A DNA stretch of 64,000 nt, from the NCBI RefSeq assembly GCF_009831115.1, contig NZ_WUUK01000005.1, positions 124,001 to 188,000 on the forward strand, read 5' to 3'. Each line of letters begins with the position of its first letter. The stretch's first letter is position 1. A model generated the notes under the pieces. That model saw nothing but the letters and a program-made list of their open reading frames with translations, was not told the DNA's origin and ran no database searches. This document shows positions 16,937 through 25,736 of the stretch, in pieces. This DNA comes from Salinicoccus hispanicus. GTDB taxonomy: Bacteria; Bacillota; Bacilli; Staphylococcales; Salinicoccaceae. The position numbers and the translations under genes are program-made.

Positions 16937-19075
16937 TCATTCCGGTCGACCAGGTGGATTGGAACCTTCATCTGATGCGCCTCTTTCTGACTCTTCCAGC
17001 TCCGGCGCATCTGTTTCATATAGACCTCTGCTCGATTCTCCATCATGTTGTTCAATCAGTCTCGTTTCTTTTCCTGGGTGCTCTTCAAGGACATCCATTT
17101 GATCACGATATAAATAATCAATTTCTTTTAATCCATCCAGAGGTTCGGGGTTATAGAAACGCAGTAAATCTTTCATCAGAATTTCGTTGGAATGGTTTAA
17201 TTCTTCCCTCGCTTCGTCTCTATAGCGATAAAGTTCTTCCAATTCTTTTTCGGTAAATTGATCCTGCAGTGCCTCCCCTGTCTCTGTATCGTAGATTTCC
17301 TGTTCAAAGAAAGTATATTCCGGTGTCACTACACGTCCATTTCTGAGTGGGACGGTATTATCGTGTTCTTCTGATAAAATATCCTGCCCCATAAATAAAT
17401 AGTCATCTGTTTCCATGCCTAGTAAATGCATTAAGGTTGGAAGCATGTCCACCTGACCACTGTATGTGTCAAACACTTCACCATTTTCAACGCCGGGGAC
17501 ATGCATGATGAACGGCACTCTTTGCATTTGAGTGTCATGGTATTGATTCCACTCCTCCGGATCTTCACCCACTAAAGGTGCCAATTCCGGGTTTCTCATA
17601 TCGGAAATACCATAATGGTCACCATACATGACTATGATTGAATCCTCATATAAGCCGCTTGACTTCAAGTAATTGAAAAATTCCTCCAACGCCTGGTCAG
17701 CATAATGTGCTGTAACGAAATAATTGTTAATTGTATCATCCTCTGTTTGGGCAGCTGGAAACTCCACATTTTCCTCATCCAAAGGGTAAGGGAAGTGATG
17801 AGAGACGGTGAGGAACTTGGAGTAGAATGGCTGAGGCAGCTGTTCAAGGTACTCTGCCGAATCATGGAAAAACAATTTATCTTTCAAGCCATATTCCATT
17901 GATCTGTCCCCGGAAACATCATAAAACTCGGCATCAAAGAAGAAGTCATAGCCGAAACTTTGGTAAGTATCCGTCCTGTTCCAAAAAGATCCGACATTCC
18001 CGTGAAAAGCGGCTGAGGTATAGCCCCCATGCTGTGCCAGAATATTTGGCGCTGAATGAAATGTATTAGTGGATCCCAATGATTGAAAAACACTGCCTTG
18101 AGGGAGGCCGTACAATGACAACTCCCCTAAAACTTCAGCGTCTGATGACTTCCCCTGGCCAGTCTGATGGAAAAAGTTTTCAAAACTGTATGAGTCCTCA
18201 TTGTCATATATACTTGAAAGAAATGGCATGACTTCGTGAGTTTCACCATATTCATCTTCCAGCTCGTAATCAATTAAAAACTGCTGCACACTTTCCAACC
18301 CAATCACAATAACGTTGCGGTCCTCTGCCGCCCCAAAGTATTCTGGATTTGGCGCTGCATAGTTTTCGGCTGAAAAGTTAAACACCTTCGCTAAATCTGA
18401 CTCGTCGGCACTCACGCGCACCTGGCTGTTTTGCGATGATTGGAACACATCATAACCGGTAAAGAAATTCAAACCTAAGTATTTAACCATATAATTCCTG
18501 TCAAAAGTGCGCGTTAATAATTCTGGACGGTCAATTTCCGCCAATATCAAGTTCCCTGCCAAAAGTAAGACACCCACTAATGTAACCGAGACTTTTGTAC
18601 GCCTCTTATGTTCTTTCTTATCTTCAGCGAGCGGTGCCTCCTTTTTATAAAAGAACAAATAGACAAACAACATGATATCGACCCAGTATAACAAGTCCCA
18701 AATCCTCATCATTTCAAATGTAGAAGTAAATAAGGCGGTGGTCACATTATTAGTACCCGATACAATATTAAACGTCAGAAAATCGGCGAACTCCCTGTAA
18801 TATAGTATGTTCACATATAATAATAAAGTCATTAAGATTAACATTATGAACATTGCCCATTTTCTTAAACTTGGACTAATGAAAAATAGCGCGATGGACA
18901 ACAATATGACGCCGGTCGCAACCGGGTTGATGAACAATATGATGTGTTCGAATATACCTGATACGCCTAAACTGAATTCAATCCAGTAAGCCATGTATGT
19001 TTTCAACCAGAATAAAAAAAGGAACAGAATGAAATATCCATAGCGTTTATTCAATAATTCTTTCATGTTTGACAT
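16937..19075 (-). CDS. LTA synthase family protein (LtaS-like)
   Basis: 712 residues. The N-terminus has five membrane helices (about residues 11-32, 42-66, 72-92, 126-143, 163-180). An extracellular sulfatase-fold domain follows: metal ligand Glu261 in IGLESVQQF, catalytic Thr305 in HQTGQGKSSDAE, and the later ligands in MYGDHYGIS. Thr and Glu positions match S. aureus LtaS (Thr300, Glu255). Such enzymes polymerise glycerol phosphate from phosphatidylglycerol into lipoteichoic acid. The protein is longer than LtaS because of a C-terminal acidic, Pro/Glu/Ser-rich tail. GGAAGTG supports the ATG at 19075. It could be an accessory LTA primase or synthase. Confidence 0.9.
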   Translation of the reverse strand: MSNMKELLNKRYGYFILFLFLFWLKTYMAYWIEFSLGVSGIFEHIILFINPVATGVILLSIALFFISPSLRKWAMFIMLILMTLLLYVNILYYREFADFLTFNIVSGTNNVTTALFTSTFEMMRIWDLLYWVDIMLFVYLFFYKKEAPLAEDKKEHKRRTKVSVTLVGVLLLAGNLILAEIDRPELLTRTFDRNYMVKYLGLNFFTGYDVFQSSQNSQVRVSADESDLAKVFNFSAENYAAPNPEYFGAAEDRNVIVIGLESVQQFLIDYELEDEYGETHEVMPFLSSIYDNEDSYSFENFFHQTGQGKSSDAEVLGELSLYGLPQGSVFQSLGSTNTFHSAPNILAQHGGYTSAAFHGNVGSFWNRTDTYQSFGYDFFFDAEFYDVSGDRSMEYGLKDKLFFHDSAEYLEQLPQPFYSKFLTVSHHFPYPLDEENVEFPAAQTEDDTINNYFVTAHYADQALEEFFNYLKSSGLYEDSIIVMYGDHYGISDMRNPELAPLVGEDPEEWNQYHDTQMQRVPFIMHVPGVENGEVFDTYSGQVDMLPTLMHLLGMETDDYLFMGQDILSEEHDNTVPLRNGRVVTPEYTFFEQEIYDTETGEALQDQFTEKELEELYRYRDEAREELNHSNEILMKDLLRFYNPEPLDGLKEIDYLYRDQMDVLEEHPGKETRLIEQHDGESSRGLYETDAPELEESERGASDEGSNPPGRPE

Positions 19076-19865
19076 ATTTTCACTTCCTTATTCTCTGCCT
19101 TGTCTCTTAACCTCCAATGATTCATATAGGTTCTATACGGATCATTCATAGTGAATTAAGATAGAGTAAAATATAAGAAAACCCTCAAACAAGCGTGGAG
19201 GGTTTGGTGACGGGCGACAAGTAAAATTGAAATGCTTTAATATCAAGAGTTGCAATAACTTAAAATCAATATATGGACAGTTACTTCATCCACTTCATTG
19301 GGGTGTTATCACTTTTGCAGAGCCTATATTGATGATTCCAGTCTTTTCACTTACAGCCTCGGATTTTTTACAAATACTTAACTAACTTTATCAATACTTT
19401 TCATTATAGAACAATATGTAGTTTTTAAGCAAAAAAATACTCGTTTATTAACAATGACATTTAATGAAGTAAATCAATTTCCCATAGAAAGATTTGCTAT
19501 ATTGTTCGGTTATGCCGCATGAAATGGCCCCTAGGGATCATTAGAACATAAAATTCTCTACTCTGGTTTGATTCAGATAAGATGATAAAACTAAGTTGGG
19601 TAGTTAAAACTAAATATAATATGAAGTGTTAAACAAAGCTTTATTATGAGAGATGATTCGAAAGAAAAAATTGGGTGGGCAACTGCCACTGGAGGATGAG
19701 ATCGTTCATACAGACGGCTAAACATATGGTTTTCTTGCTCCACCGAAGAGATAATCAACTAACTGACCGAAGAAAAATAGAAATTGACTGTACTATAACC
19801 AAAAAGTCCCTTCAGATTATTTTCTGAAGGGACTTTTATAGAGATATGTTCTTTATAATTTTCGT
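19076..19865. other. 790-bp AT-rich gene-less region
   Basis: More AT-rich than its neighbours and without a credible ORF. It holds a hairpin AAACCCTC/GAGGGTTT (19179-19186 with 19198-19205) and the repeat-B terminator at 19802-19838. It adjoins the IS30 remnant and probably marks an old insertion or deletion zone. Nothing else was recognised. Confidence 0.4.
19802..19838. terminator. terminator-like repeat copy B
   Basis: AAAAGTCCCTTCAGA (19802-19816) pairs with TCTGAAGGGACTTTT (19823-19837), preceded by TTGACTGTACTATAA. It resembles 16844-16880 over about 45 bases, and the differing stem positions change on both sides so pairing is kept. Confidence 0.65.
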
Positions 19866-20403
19866 TTGTCAAAATAAGCTAGACAGTTCTTTCTCACCCA
19901 TGTAACTCAAAAAGACTTCCAATGGTGTTCGATAGTTTAACGATTTTCTTGGAATGTGGTTTCTTCTTGCAGCGACGGACGAGACAAATATCTGATCGAC
20001 CGTGTTGAAATCCATGCCTTTAGGCAGTCCATCCTTTCTGAGTAGTCCGTTGGAATGTTCATTCAATCCCCGTAGGGATGGTGTTCCCGGATCGGCAAAG
20101 TAGATTGACAGATCGTTCTGGTTGCTCATCGATTGCCAGTTGGAAAACTCCTTACCACAGTCGAAAGTGATGGATTTGAATAGATTTCTTGTCATCTGAT
20201 GACACCAGCTGTTGATGGCAGCCTCAATCGTCTGCGCCGTCCGGCCTTCGGATTTCAAGGTGATGATGACTTTTGACAGGCGCTCGACCAGCGTAATGAA
20301 AGCACTCTTGTGACGGACACCGACAATGGTATCACCCTCCATCGGAAAACCATTTTGAGTGTATCATGCGTGACCTTTTTATGTGTCTAGCTTAATTTTA
20401 CAA
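19866..20403 (-). mobile_element. internally deleted IS30-family element
   Basis: Terminal inverted repeats TTGTCAAAATAAGCTAGACA (19866-19885) and TGTCTAGCTTAATTTTACAA (20384-20403) match at 18 of 20 positions. They enclose only 538 bp, with the C-terminal half of an IS30 transposase. Complete IS30 elements are about 1-1.2 kb, so the 5' half has been lost while both ends remain. It cannot move by itself but might be mobilised by a related transposase. Confidence 0.8.
19869..20342 (-). pseudogene. IS30 family transposase, C-terminal fragment
   Basis: 157 residues beginning EGDTIVGVRHKSAFITLVER, followed by FDCGKEFSNW and ADPGTPSLRGLNEHSNGLLR, ending with the NYRTPLEVF motif. These are the DDE integrase core motifs of IS30 transposases. 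The N-terminal helix-turn-helix half is absent. The stop codon lies inside the terminal inverted repeat, a common feature of complete elements. Confidence 0.88.
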
Positions 20404-20536
20404 TCGGCGATTAATAAATTGTTTCTTATATCCTAAATTTATATTTTTTCTAATACTTGTTTAATAATTATATTATTATATAATTACAATATATAAGTTG
20501 GTTATAAAATCTTATTTAAAAAGGGGATGTACAGAA

Positions 20537-20701
20537 ATGAATATTAAGTATATTGGTAGTGACACTCGAAAGTCTGAAAATGGGAAAATACATGTTAGAA
20601 ATGGGAACTATACAGCATGTGGTGCCCGGATTGATGATAATCCTGAGGATTGGGAATCAACTTCAAAACCTGTGACTTGTAACAAAAGAGGATGTAAGTA
20701 G
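20537..20701 (+). CDS. small cysteine-containing protein, unknown
   Basis: 54 residues from ATG 20537 behind AAGGGG. Three cysteines (ACGARIDD, then VTCNKRGCK) give a C-x19-C-x4-C pattern that may form a small zinc-binding site. It is basic at the start and acidic in the middle. No family is recognised. It sits just outside the IS30 remnant in an AT-rich stretch, so it may have been acquired with mobile DNA. Confidence 0.5.
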   Translation: MNIKYIGSDTRKSENGKIHVRNGNYTACGARIDDNPEDWESTSKPVTCNKRGCK

Positions 20702-20792
20702 ACAGCTCTACACTAATCGCTATCTCTGATAATGATCAAGGGCTATTGCATAGAATGATAGATTTTATTAATCGACTTATATTTCAATAATT

Positions 20793-21083
20793 TCATGAAA
20801 ATAAGCTTGAAAACCATAACCCTCCAGGTATGGTTAACCAAAGTAATAGGCTGATCAATATAATTTTTATATACGAGATATACATAAAACTACTCTTATA
20901 GAAGTACCATCCTACTAATAATGCACCAACAGTCCAGACGGGTAATATAAAAAAGAATTCTGGTGCCACGAATCTTTCATGCGTATAATTTTCAGCAATA
21001 GTTCCTTCAGCGAAGAAAAAAGAGATAAAGACAGCAATACATCCACAAACGATTAGGTTTCCCCAAACTACTACTGCTTTCAT
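20793..21083 (-). CDS. small integral membrane protein, unknown
   Basis: About 96 residues with three hydrophobic segments (VVVWGNLIVCGCIAVFISFF; FFILPVWTVGALLVGWYFY; ISYIKIILISLLLWLTIPGG). AAGGGTG lies 6 nt before the ATG at 21083; an in-frame GTG at 21092 lies within that site. No recognised family. AT-rich codon use resembles the surrounding patch rather than the rest of the window. Confidence 0.5.
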   Translation of the reverse strand: MKAVVVWGNLIVCGCIAVFISFFFAEGTIAENYTHERFVAPEFFFILPVWTVGALLVGWYFYKSSFMYISYIKIILISLLLWLTIPGGLWFSSLFS

Positions 21084-21178
21084 TTCTATCACCCTTATTT
21101 CTCAATTTATATATCCTAAACTACAACTACTTTTTATCGGTTATGCATGGCTACTGTGACAAATCCCTTTACACAGTA

Positions 21179-21466
21179 TCACTTCTCTGGTGTCAAAATC
21201 GTTCTTTGTACCACACCTGGGCCCATGGACACATTATGCTCCATCAAAATATAAATCTGTCCATCGATCAGAAATTTGTTCTTCCCTTTATATTCGACTT
21301 GTCTTCCTTCGTTAGTGAGTTCACGCTGCACTGCCTCCACATATTTGGTCTGGTCACTATATCTGTCATCCATCTCCAAAATTATCTGTCCTTGTCTGTA
21401 ACCTCTCAACCGTCTGTAGGCAAAGAATCCGAGTCCAATCACAATCAGTATAATAACAAGTTCCAT
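21179..21466 (-). CDS. single-pass membrane protein, unknown
   Basis: 95 residues. An N-terminal membrane helix (MELVIILIVIGLGFFAYRR) is followed by a soluble mixed alpha/beta tail of about 70 residues (YVEAVQRELTNEGRQVEY; FLIDGQIYILMEHNVS). It looks like a small membrane-anchored cytoplasmic domain. No family is recognised. It probably stands alone between the unknown membrane protein and the GNAT gene. Confidence 0.55.
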   Translation of the reverse strand: MELVIILIVIGLGFFAYRRLRGYRQGQIILEMDDRYSDQTKYVEAVQRELTNEGRQVEYKGKNKFLIDGQIYILMEHNVSMGPGVVQRTILTPEK

Positions 21467-21538
21467 ATATCTTCTCTCATCTAATCATTACTGTCAAAAA
21501 ACAGTGCGTATATAAGTCTTTTGTTTACCTAGACGTAC

Positions 21539-22027
21539 TTACAACCTAACCTCCATCATCAGCTGCACACCATACTCTGTAGTCACTTCATCCACTGTTT
21601 CAAATCCTTGTTTATTCCACATCTTTATCGCTGACTTATTTTCTTCAACGACGCTGAGTCTTACCTTTTGTATATCTTTCACTTTGATATAGGCAATGGC
21701 TTGATCGTACACCTGTTGTCCAATCCCTTGATTTCTATGCTTCTGATCAATAACTAAATAGCCGATCATGCAGGCCGAAGTATCCGGATAATTGAATAGA
21801 ATATCCAAGAACCCGATGATGTTCTGTTCCTGATAGATCACATATACTTCTTTGTTTTCAATATCCACACCAGGAGGAACATCCAATAGGAATTCCGCTT
21901 CAACGTCTCCACGGGACGGCGCCGTCTCCAGGTACTCTGTAAAATAGTCCGTATTTCTCATTATAAAACTGTAGAAAGGATCAAAATCTTTTTCTCTATC
22001 GAATAAACTCAATTCAAAGGGTGGCAC
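21539..22027 (-). CDS. GNAT family N-acetyltransferase
   Basis: 162 residues with the GNAT acetyl-CoA motif (DQKHRNQGIGQQVYDQAIAY) and the C-terminal NKSAIKMWNKQGFE motif typical of small-molecule acetyltransferases. The start is GTG at 22027 (MPPFELSLF) behind GAGG. The start overlaps the last codons of a decayed GNAT fragment on the same strand. Substrate unknown. Confidence 0.8.
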   Translation of the reverse strand: MPPFELSLFDREKDFDPFYSFIMRNTDYFTEYLETAPSRGDVEAEFLLDVPPGVDIENKEVYVIYQEQNIIGFLDILFNYPDTSACMIGYLVIDQKHRNQGIGQQVYDQAIAYIKVKDIQKVRLSVVEENKSAIKMWNKQGFETVDEVTTEYGVQLMMEVRL

Positions 22028-22257
22028 TCAGATACCTCCTCTAACATCAATCTATACATTATTGTTCCATTACTCGCTCTGAATTGTTGTTCAGTCTTAT
22101 TCCAGTCCATCACTTTAAAATCAATCTTCTCAAGCATCCTTCTCACTCTCTTATTATTCTCATGTGTTTCAGCGTGGAAAGTCGTGATCCCTAAATTTCT
22201 ATAGGCGACGTCTATAGCATGTAGCATAATCTTTGTCCCAATTCCTTTTCTTTTGGA
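22009..22257 (-). pseudogene. C-terminal fragment of a GNAT acetyltransferase
   Basis: Right after a stop at 22260-22258 the frame reads SKRKGIGTKIMLHAIDVAYR, then ITTFHAETHENNKRVRRMLE. This is motif A onward of a GNAT protein whose N-terminal half is gone. The remnant begins only 12 bp after the NUDIX stop, so a deletion joined the two. A 72-residue ORF from an internal ATG could be called, but it lacks a complete fold. Confidence 0.7.
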
Positions 22258-22268
22258 TTAAATAATGC

Positions 22269-22682
22269 TCAAAACTGCATGTCTTGGCTGAATAAGTCCT
22301 GAACTTTTACCGCCACTGCTTTCGGTCTGACATCAATGGATGATAGTCTATCCATATCCACCCACATCGGTATGTATTTACCTCTATCCCTCTCAGAATC
22401 TATATACTCTTCTCCTTGACCAGAACCAAACGTACCACTGATAGTTTTAGCTAAGAAAAAGTAATGGGTCCCGTCAAAGTCTACTTCTGCGATGCATTCT
22501 CCGACTTTTACTTTTAAGCCCAATTCTTCAAATGCCTCTCTCCTTGCCGCTTCTTCTGGTGTTTCTCCACCTTCAATCCCACCACCAGGGAACACATAAT
22601 AGACAGATCCATCTCTAATCCTTTTTATCAGTGCAACCTTGCTCCCACCCTCGACTATGACCACCGCGCTTCTATTCCGCAT
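22269..22682 (-). CDS. NUDIX hydrolase
   Basis: 137 residues with a complete Nudix box: GGGIEGGETPEEAARREAFE then ELGL, matching GX5EX7REUXEEXGU. It starts MRNRSAVVIVEGGSKVALIK, so the box lies near residue 33. Nudix enzymes cleave nucleoside diphosphates linked to another group; this size fits an NTP or nucleotide-sugar cleaner. The C-terminus ends just before the GNAT fragment and could be slightly altered by that deletion. Confidence 0.85.
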   Translation of the reverse strand: MRNRSAVVIVEGGSKVALIKRIRDGSVYYVFPGGGIEGGETPEEAARREAFEELGLKVKVGECIAEVDFDGTHYFFLAKTISGTFGSGQGEEYIDSERDRGKYIPMWVDMDRLSSIDVRPKAVAVKVQDLFSQDMQF

Positions 22683-22892
22683 CAGTTACATCCCTCCATG
22701 TCTACAGATGAATTCAGCCTTCAGCCCCTGTAATAGCTTGTATTGCCAAAAGCTCTATCATTACTATTAAAATATCCATTATTTTATTTCTGAATATTGA
22801 ATCATTTATTAAGTTGATTGTATCATACCAAATACTTACAAAGGTGGAGGCAAGTCACCTGCTTTTGTCTTCTTCTCTGTATTCTGAAAAAA
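22683..22892. other. gene-less region upstream of the NUDIX gene
   Basis: Together with the following terminator this makes 330 bp without a gene. It presumably holds the NUDIX promoter; no clear box or repeat was identified. Confidence 0.25.
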
Positions 22893-22926
22893 AAATGGTC
22901 CGGTTGAAAATAACCGGACCATTTAT
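22893..22926. terminator. bidirectional-type terminator after the catE-like gene
   Basis: AAATGGTCCGGTT (22893-22905) pairs with AACCGGACCATTT (22912-22924). A run of A precedes it on the plus strand, which is the U-tract for the minus-strand gene. Confidence 0.85.
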
Positions 22927-23012
22927 ATCTATAAATGAGACAAAAATAATGTCGAATTGAGAAAGTGTTAGAATTACCCATATTGACTGGTTCCTACGCT
23001 TTCATATTGGAT

Positions 23013-23972
23013 CTATTCACTTTTCAAAATCAGTTTCAGTTCAACTCCGGTTGGATCTTCTACCATCAATGCTTCGTTTTCCTCTTCGAACTGGAAGTTT
23101 CCTTCGGTGAGTCCGGCTTTTGCTTCCCGGTACTCGTCTTCGGTCAAATGGAAGGTGAAACGCTTCAGTCCCAGAGTATTTTCTGAAGGCTGTGGTATAT
23201 CTGTCCCCATCCATGTGTTCATTCCAATGTTATGGTGATAAGCATCTTTTGACACAAACAGCATATGACTGTCCTGCGCGACAATATCAAAGCCCAGCGC
23301 ATCTACATAAAATGCTTCCGAGGCTTCCAGATCCGATGCCTGAAGATGCATATGACCGATTCTTGTCCCTTCGGCCAATCCATCCCACTCGGCATCTCCG
23401 ACTTCCGCAAACAGGTTTTCCAGATCCAATTGATCTGTCGCGCCTACATATCCTCCGTTGTCGTCACGTACCCATTCTTTCGGGTTTCGATCTGTATAGA
23501 TTTCGATGCCGTTGCCATCCGGATCGGCCAAGTAGAGTGCTTCGCTGTATTGATGATCTGCAGCACCCTGCAATGGATATCCGGATGCCGTCAGGTGCTG
23601 GATGGACAGAGCGAGATCCTGCCGTGTCGGCACTAGAATTGCCAGATGATATAATCCGGTGGTTCTTGGGGAGCGTGCTTCAAAGTTATTATTGTGCGTC
23701 AGGATAAGTTGCGGTGACGTTCCGTCAGCAGTGAGTTCGACTGTGCTGCCGCTTCTCTCAAGAACACTGAAACCAATCAGATCTTCGTAGAACTGGGCAG
23801 ACTCATCCAAATCTGAAACCTGCAGCTCGACATGACCGATTCTTGGTTCGTGATCTTCTGTGTAGACAGCCGTGTTCATGTTTTCCCCACTCCCTGTATT
23901 TACAAGAAAGAAAAAGACGGATAATGCAAGACCTACTAGAACAATAATCATTACTATTTTAATCATATTCAT
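23013..23972 (-). CDS. VOC family ring-cleavage dioxygenase, CatE-like, with membrane anchor
   Basis: 319 residues. Two vicinal-oxygen-chelate halves start at RIGHVELQVSDLDESAQFYE and RIGHMHLQASDLEASEAFYV, with later ligands in LYHLAILV, GIEIYTD, HHNIGMNTW and GVELKLI. This is the extradiol dioxygenase layout of Bacillus CatE and MhqO. It has an extra N-terminal hydrophobic segment (KIVMIIVLVGLALSVFFFLV); an internal ATG (MNTAVYTEDHEP) would give the usual soluble form. It follows a DoxX gene by 22 bp, reproducing the catD-catE order of B. subtilis, a catechol/quinone-inducible operon. The reaction is inferred from the family. Confidence 0.8.
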   Translation of the reverse strand: MNMIKIVMIIVLVGLALSVFFFLVNTGSGENMNTAVYTEDHEPRIGHVELQVSDLDESAQFYEDLIGFSVLERSGSTVELTADGTSPQLILTHNNNFEARSPRTTGLYHLAILVPTRQDLALSIQHLTASGYPLQGAADHQYSEALYLADPDGNGIEIYTDRNPKEWVRDDNGGYVGATDQLDLENLFAEVGDAEWDGLAEGTRIGHMHLQASDLEASEAFYVDALGFDIVAQDSHMLFVSKDAYHHNIGMNTWMGTDIPQPSENTLGLKRFTFHLTEDEYREAKAGLTEGNFQFEEENEALMVEDPTGVELKLILKSE

Positions 23973-23994
23973 TCAATTCACCTATAGCGCTTCT

Positions 23995-24399
23995 TTATTT
24001 GGTCGTTCCATTATTTTTCGCTCTAAACATTACCTGATCCAGTGCGTATAGTCTGCTTCCGCCGAGTACCAAGTAGATGGCAATGGCCAATAGTGCCAAA
24101 TCATAGGCGTAGCCACCGACAAAACCTGCTGCGAACTGGACTGTAATGATCGCGCCCAGCAGCAATAAAGCGAATAGTGCGCCTACAATGCGGACGCCGA
24201 GTCCCAGAATCAAAAGGATTCCGCCAATCACTTCAAGTCCACCTGCACCATATGCTAAAAATCCAGGCAGGCCGATACTGCCAAACCACTCGGCAGTATT
24301 GGCAATGCCATCCTGAAATTTTTCAATACCATGTGCCAAAAAAATAAGTCCTGCTACAACGCGCAGTATGAGTGCGCCGATTTCTGTTCTGTTGTTCAT
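23995..24399 (-). CDS. DoxX family membrane protein, CatD-like
   Basis: 134 residues with four membrane helices, starting MNNRTEIGALILRVVAGLIF then LAHGIEKFQDG, typical of DoxX/CatD/MhqP proteins. AAGGAGA 6 nt upstream supports ATG at 24399 over the longer frame. It is probably the first gene of an operon with the adjoining extradiol dioxygenase. DoxX proteins are tied to thiol and quinone stress, but their chemistry is uncertain. Confidence 0.82.
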   Translation of the reverse strand: MNNRTEIGALILRVVAGLIFLAHGIEKFQDGIANTAEWFGSIGLPGFLAYGAGGLEVIGGILLILGLGVRIVGALFALLLLGAIITVQFAAGFVGGYAYDLALLAIAIYLVLGGSRLYALDQVMFRAKNNGTTK

Positions 24400-24486
24400 T
24401 GTAATTCTCCTTAGATATTTTATATAAAGCAGTGGAATCATCTGTGTGATTACACGGGTGATTCTCTTTAAAACGATTTGCTGGTT

Positions 24487-25683
24487 CTAATGAAGGCCTT
24501 TACCTGTTGTATTGGAAACCATTTGCTGTCTTCTTTTCATTACTATATATCCACAATAGGCAACCAGGAATACGCCGTAGATGAGTCCAGTGAAGATGAA
24601 AATGGACTGGTAGGATCCAGCTGCTGCAATCAGTCCAAGAAGAAATGATCCGCCACCGATTCCAAGGTCGAAGAAGTTGAAGAATGAAGCCATCGCATCT
24701 TCGTGTTCATGTTCTCCGACCAGATTGATGCACCATGTTTGAATGGCCGGGAAAATGGCCCCGAAGCCGAATCCATACAGGAGTGCTGCTGAGAATATCA
24801 TCACGTCGTTGGAAGCGGTATAGAGCAGAAACATTCCAGTAGCTGATAGGATGGAACCAGGTATCAGAATGACAGCTGGTCCATAATTATCAAACAATCT
24901 TCCTGATATCAGACGAACAATAAAGCTTGCCGCTGCGATCAATAGGAAAAATAACCCGACATGATTGAACTCCCTCTCAAGTGCGTACAAAGAAAAGAAC
25001 GACATGATGCCGCCAGCAGCGATACCGACAAGAAGGATGAGGAGCGCAGGAACCAGCACCCGTTTCTCCACCAGCTTGAATGTCACTTCTGCGTGACGAT
25101 CTCTTTCTTTTCCTTCAGGTGCGCGCCTAATAAAGAATGCCATCAAAACTGCAAGAAGCAGAATTGCCATACCACCCAGGAACAGGCGCTGGAAATCGTA
25201 GAGTTCCAATGTCATGATACCGACCATCGGTCCGATCGATATCGCCACTGTTTCTCCGACACCGAAATATCCGATGCCCTCACCTCTGCGTTCTTTTGGA
25301 ATGATTTCTGCAGCCAGTGTGGCAAAATATGTGGTTACCAGACCAAACCCTGCACCGTGAATCAGTCGAATGACCAGCAATGCGGGCATATTCTGAGCCA
25401 GATAGTAGGCACCTGTCGATAGAGCGATGACAGCGAGTCCTAAAATGAGCAGTAATTTCTTATCAAATTTCGCTGCAAACAGTCCGGCAAATGGACGTAT
25501 CAGGATTGCCGAAACCATGAAAATACCTGTCACCAGACCGACTTGGCTTGGTCCACCACCTATGTTTGTAACAAAAAGAGGAAGTGTCGGCAGAAGCATC
25601 TCGAAGATCATGAATACGAGCGCATTGGAAACCATGACAAAGATAAAAGACCATGACCAAATTTTATTATTAGAATTTCCCAT
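24487..25683 (-). CDS. MFS efflux transporter
   Basis: 398 residues with twelve predicted helices. Helix 1 starts WSFIFVMVSNALVFMIFEML, the A-motif-like loop is GLFAAKFDKKLLL, and motif C-like GFGLVTTYFATLA supports a drug/H+ antiporter type. AAAGGAGAAAAAAATG gives a good start. The gene is transcribed from a 19-bp-spacer promoter that begins at the end of the MerR gene upstream, so it is probably the regulated efflux target, as Bmr is for BmrR. Confidence 0.88.
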   Translation of the reverse strand: MGNSNNKIWSWSFIFVMVSNALVFMIFEMLLPTLPLFVTNIGGGPSQVGLVTGIFMVSAILIRPFAGLFAAKFDKKLLLILGLAVIALSTGAYYLAQNMPALLVIRLIHGAGFGLVTTYFATLAAEIIPKERRGEGIGYFGVGETVAISIGPMVGIMTLELYDFQRLFLGGMAILLLAVLMAFFIRRAPEGKERDRHAEVTFKLVEKRVLVPALLILLVGIAAGGIMSFFSLYALEREFNHVGLFFLLIAAASFIVRLISGRLFDNYGPAVILIPGSILSATGMFLLYTASNDVMIFSAALLYGFGFGAIFPAIQTWCINLVGEHEHEDAMASFFNFFDLGIGGGSFLLGLIAAAGSYQSIFIFTGLIYGVFLVAYCGYIVMKRRQQMVSNTTGKGLH

Positions 25684-25736
25684 TTTTTTCTCCTTTGGAA
25701 GTTAGTAAAGATTGAGCTAAAATCAATCACTATCAA

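Noticed and set aside
19076-19865. Search for a hidden gene or RNA in the AT-rich gap
   Set aside because: No frame longer than about 60 codons with a start site and no known RNA fold was recognised; only two hairpins could be supported.
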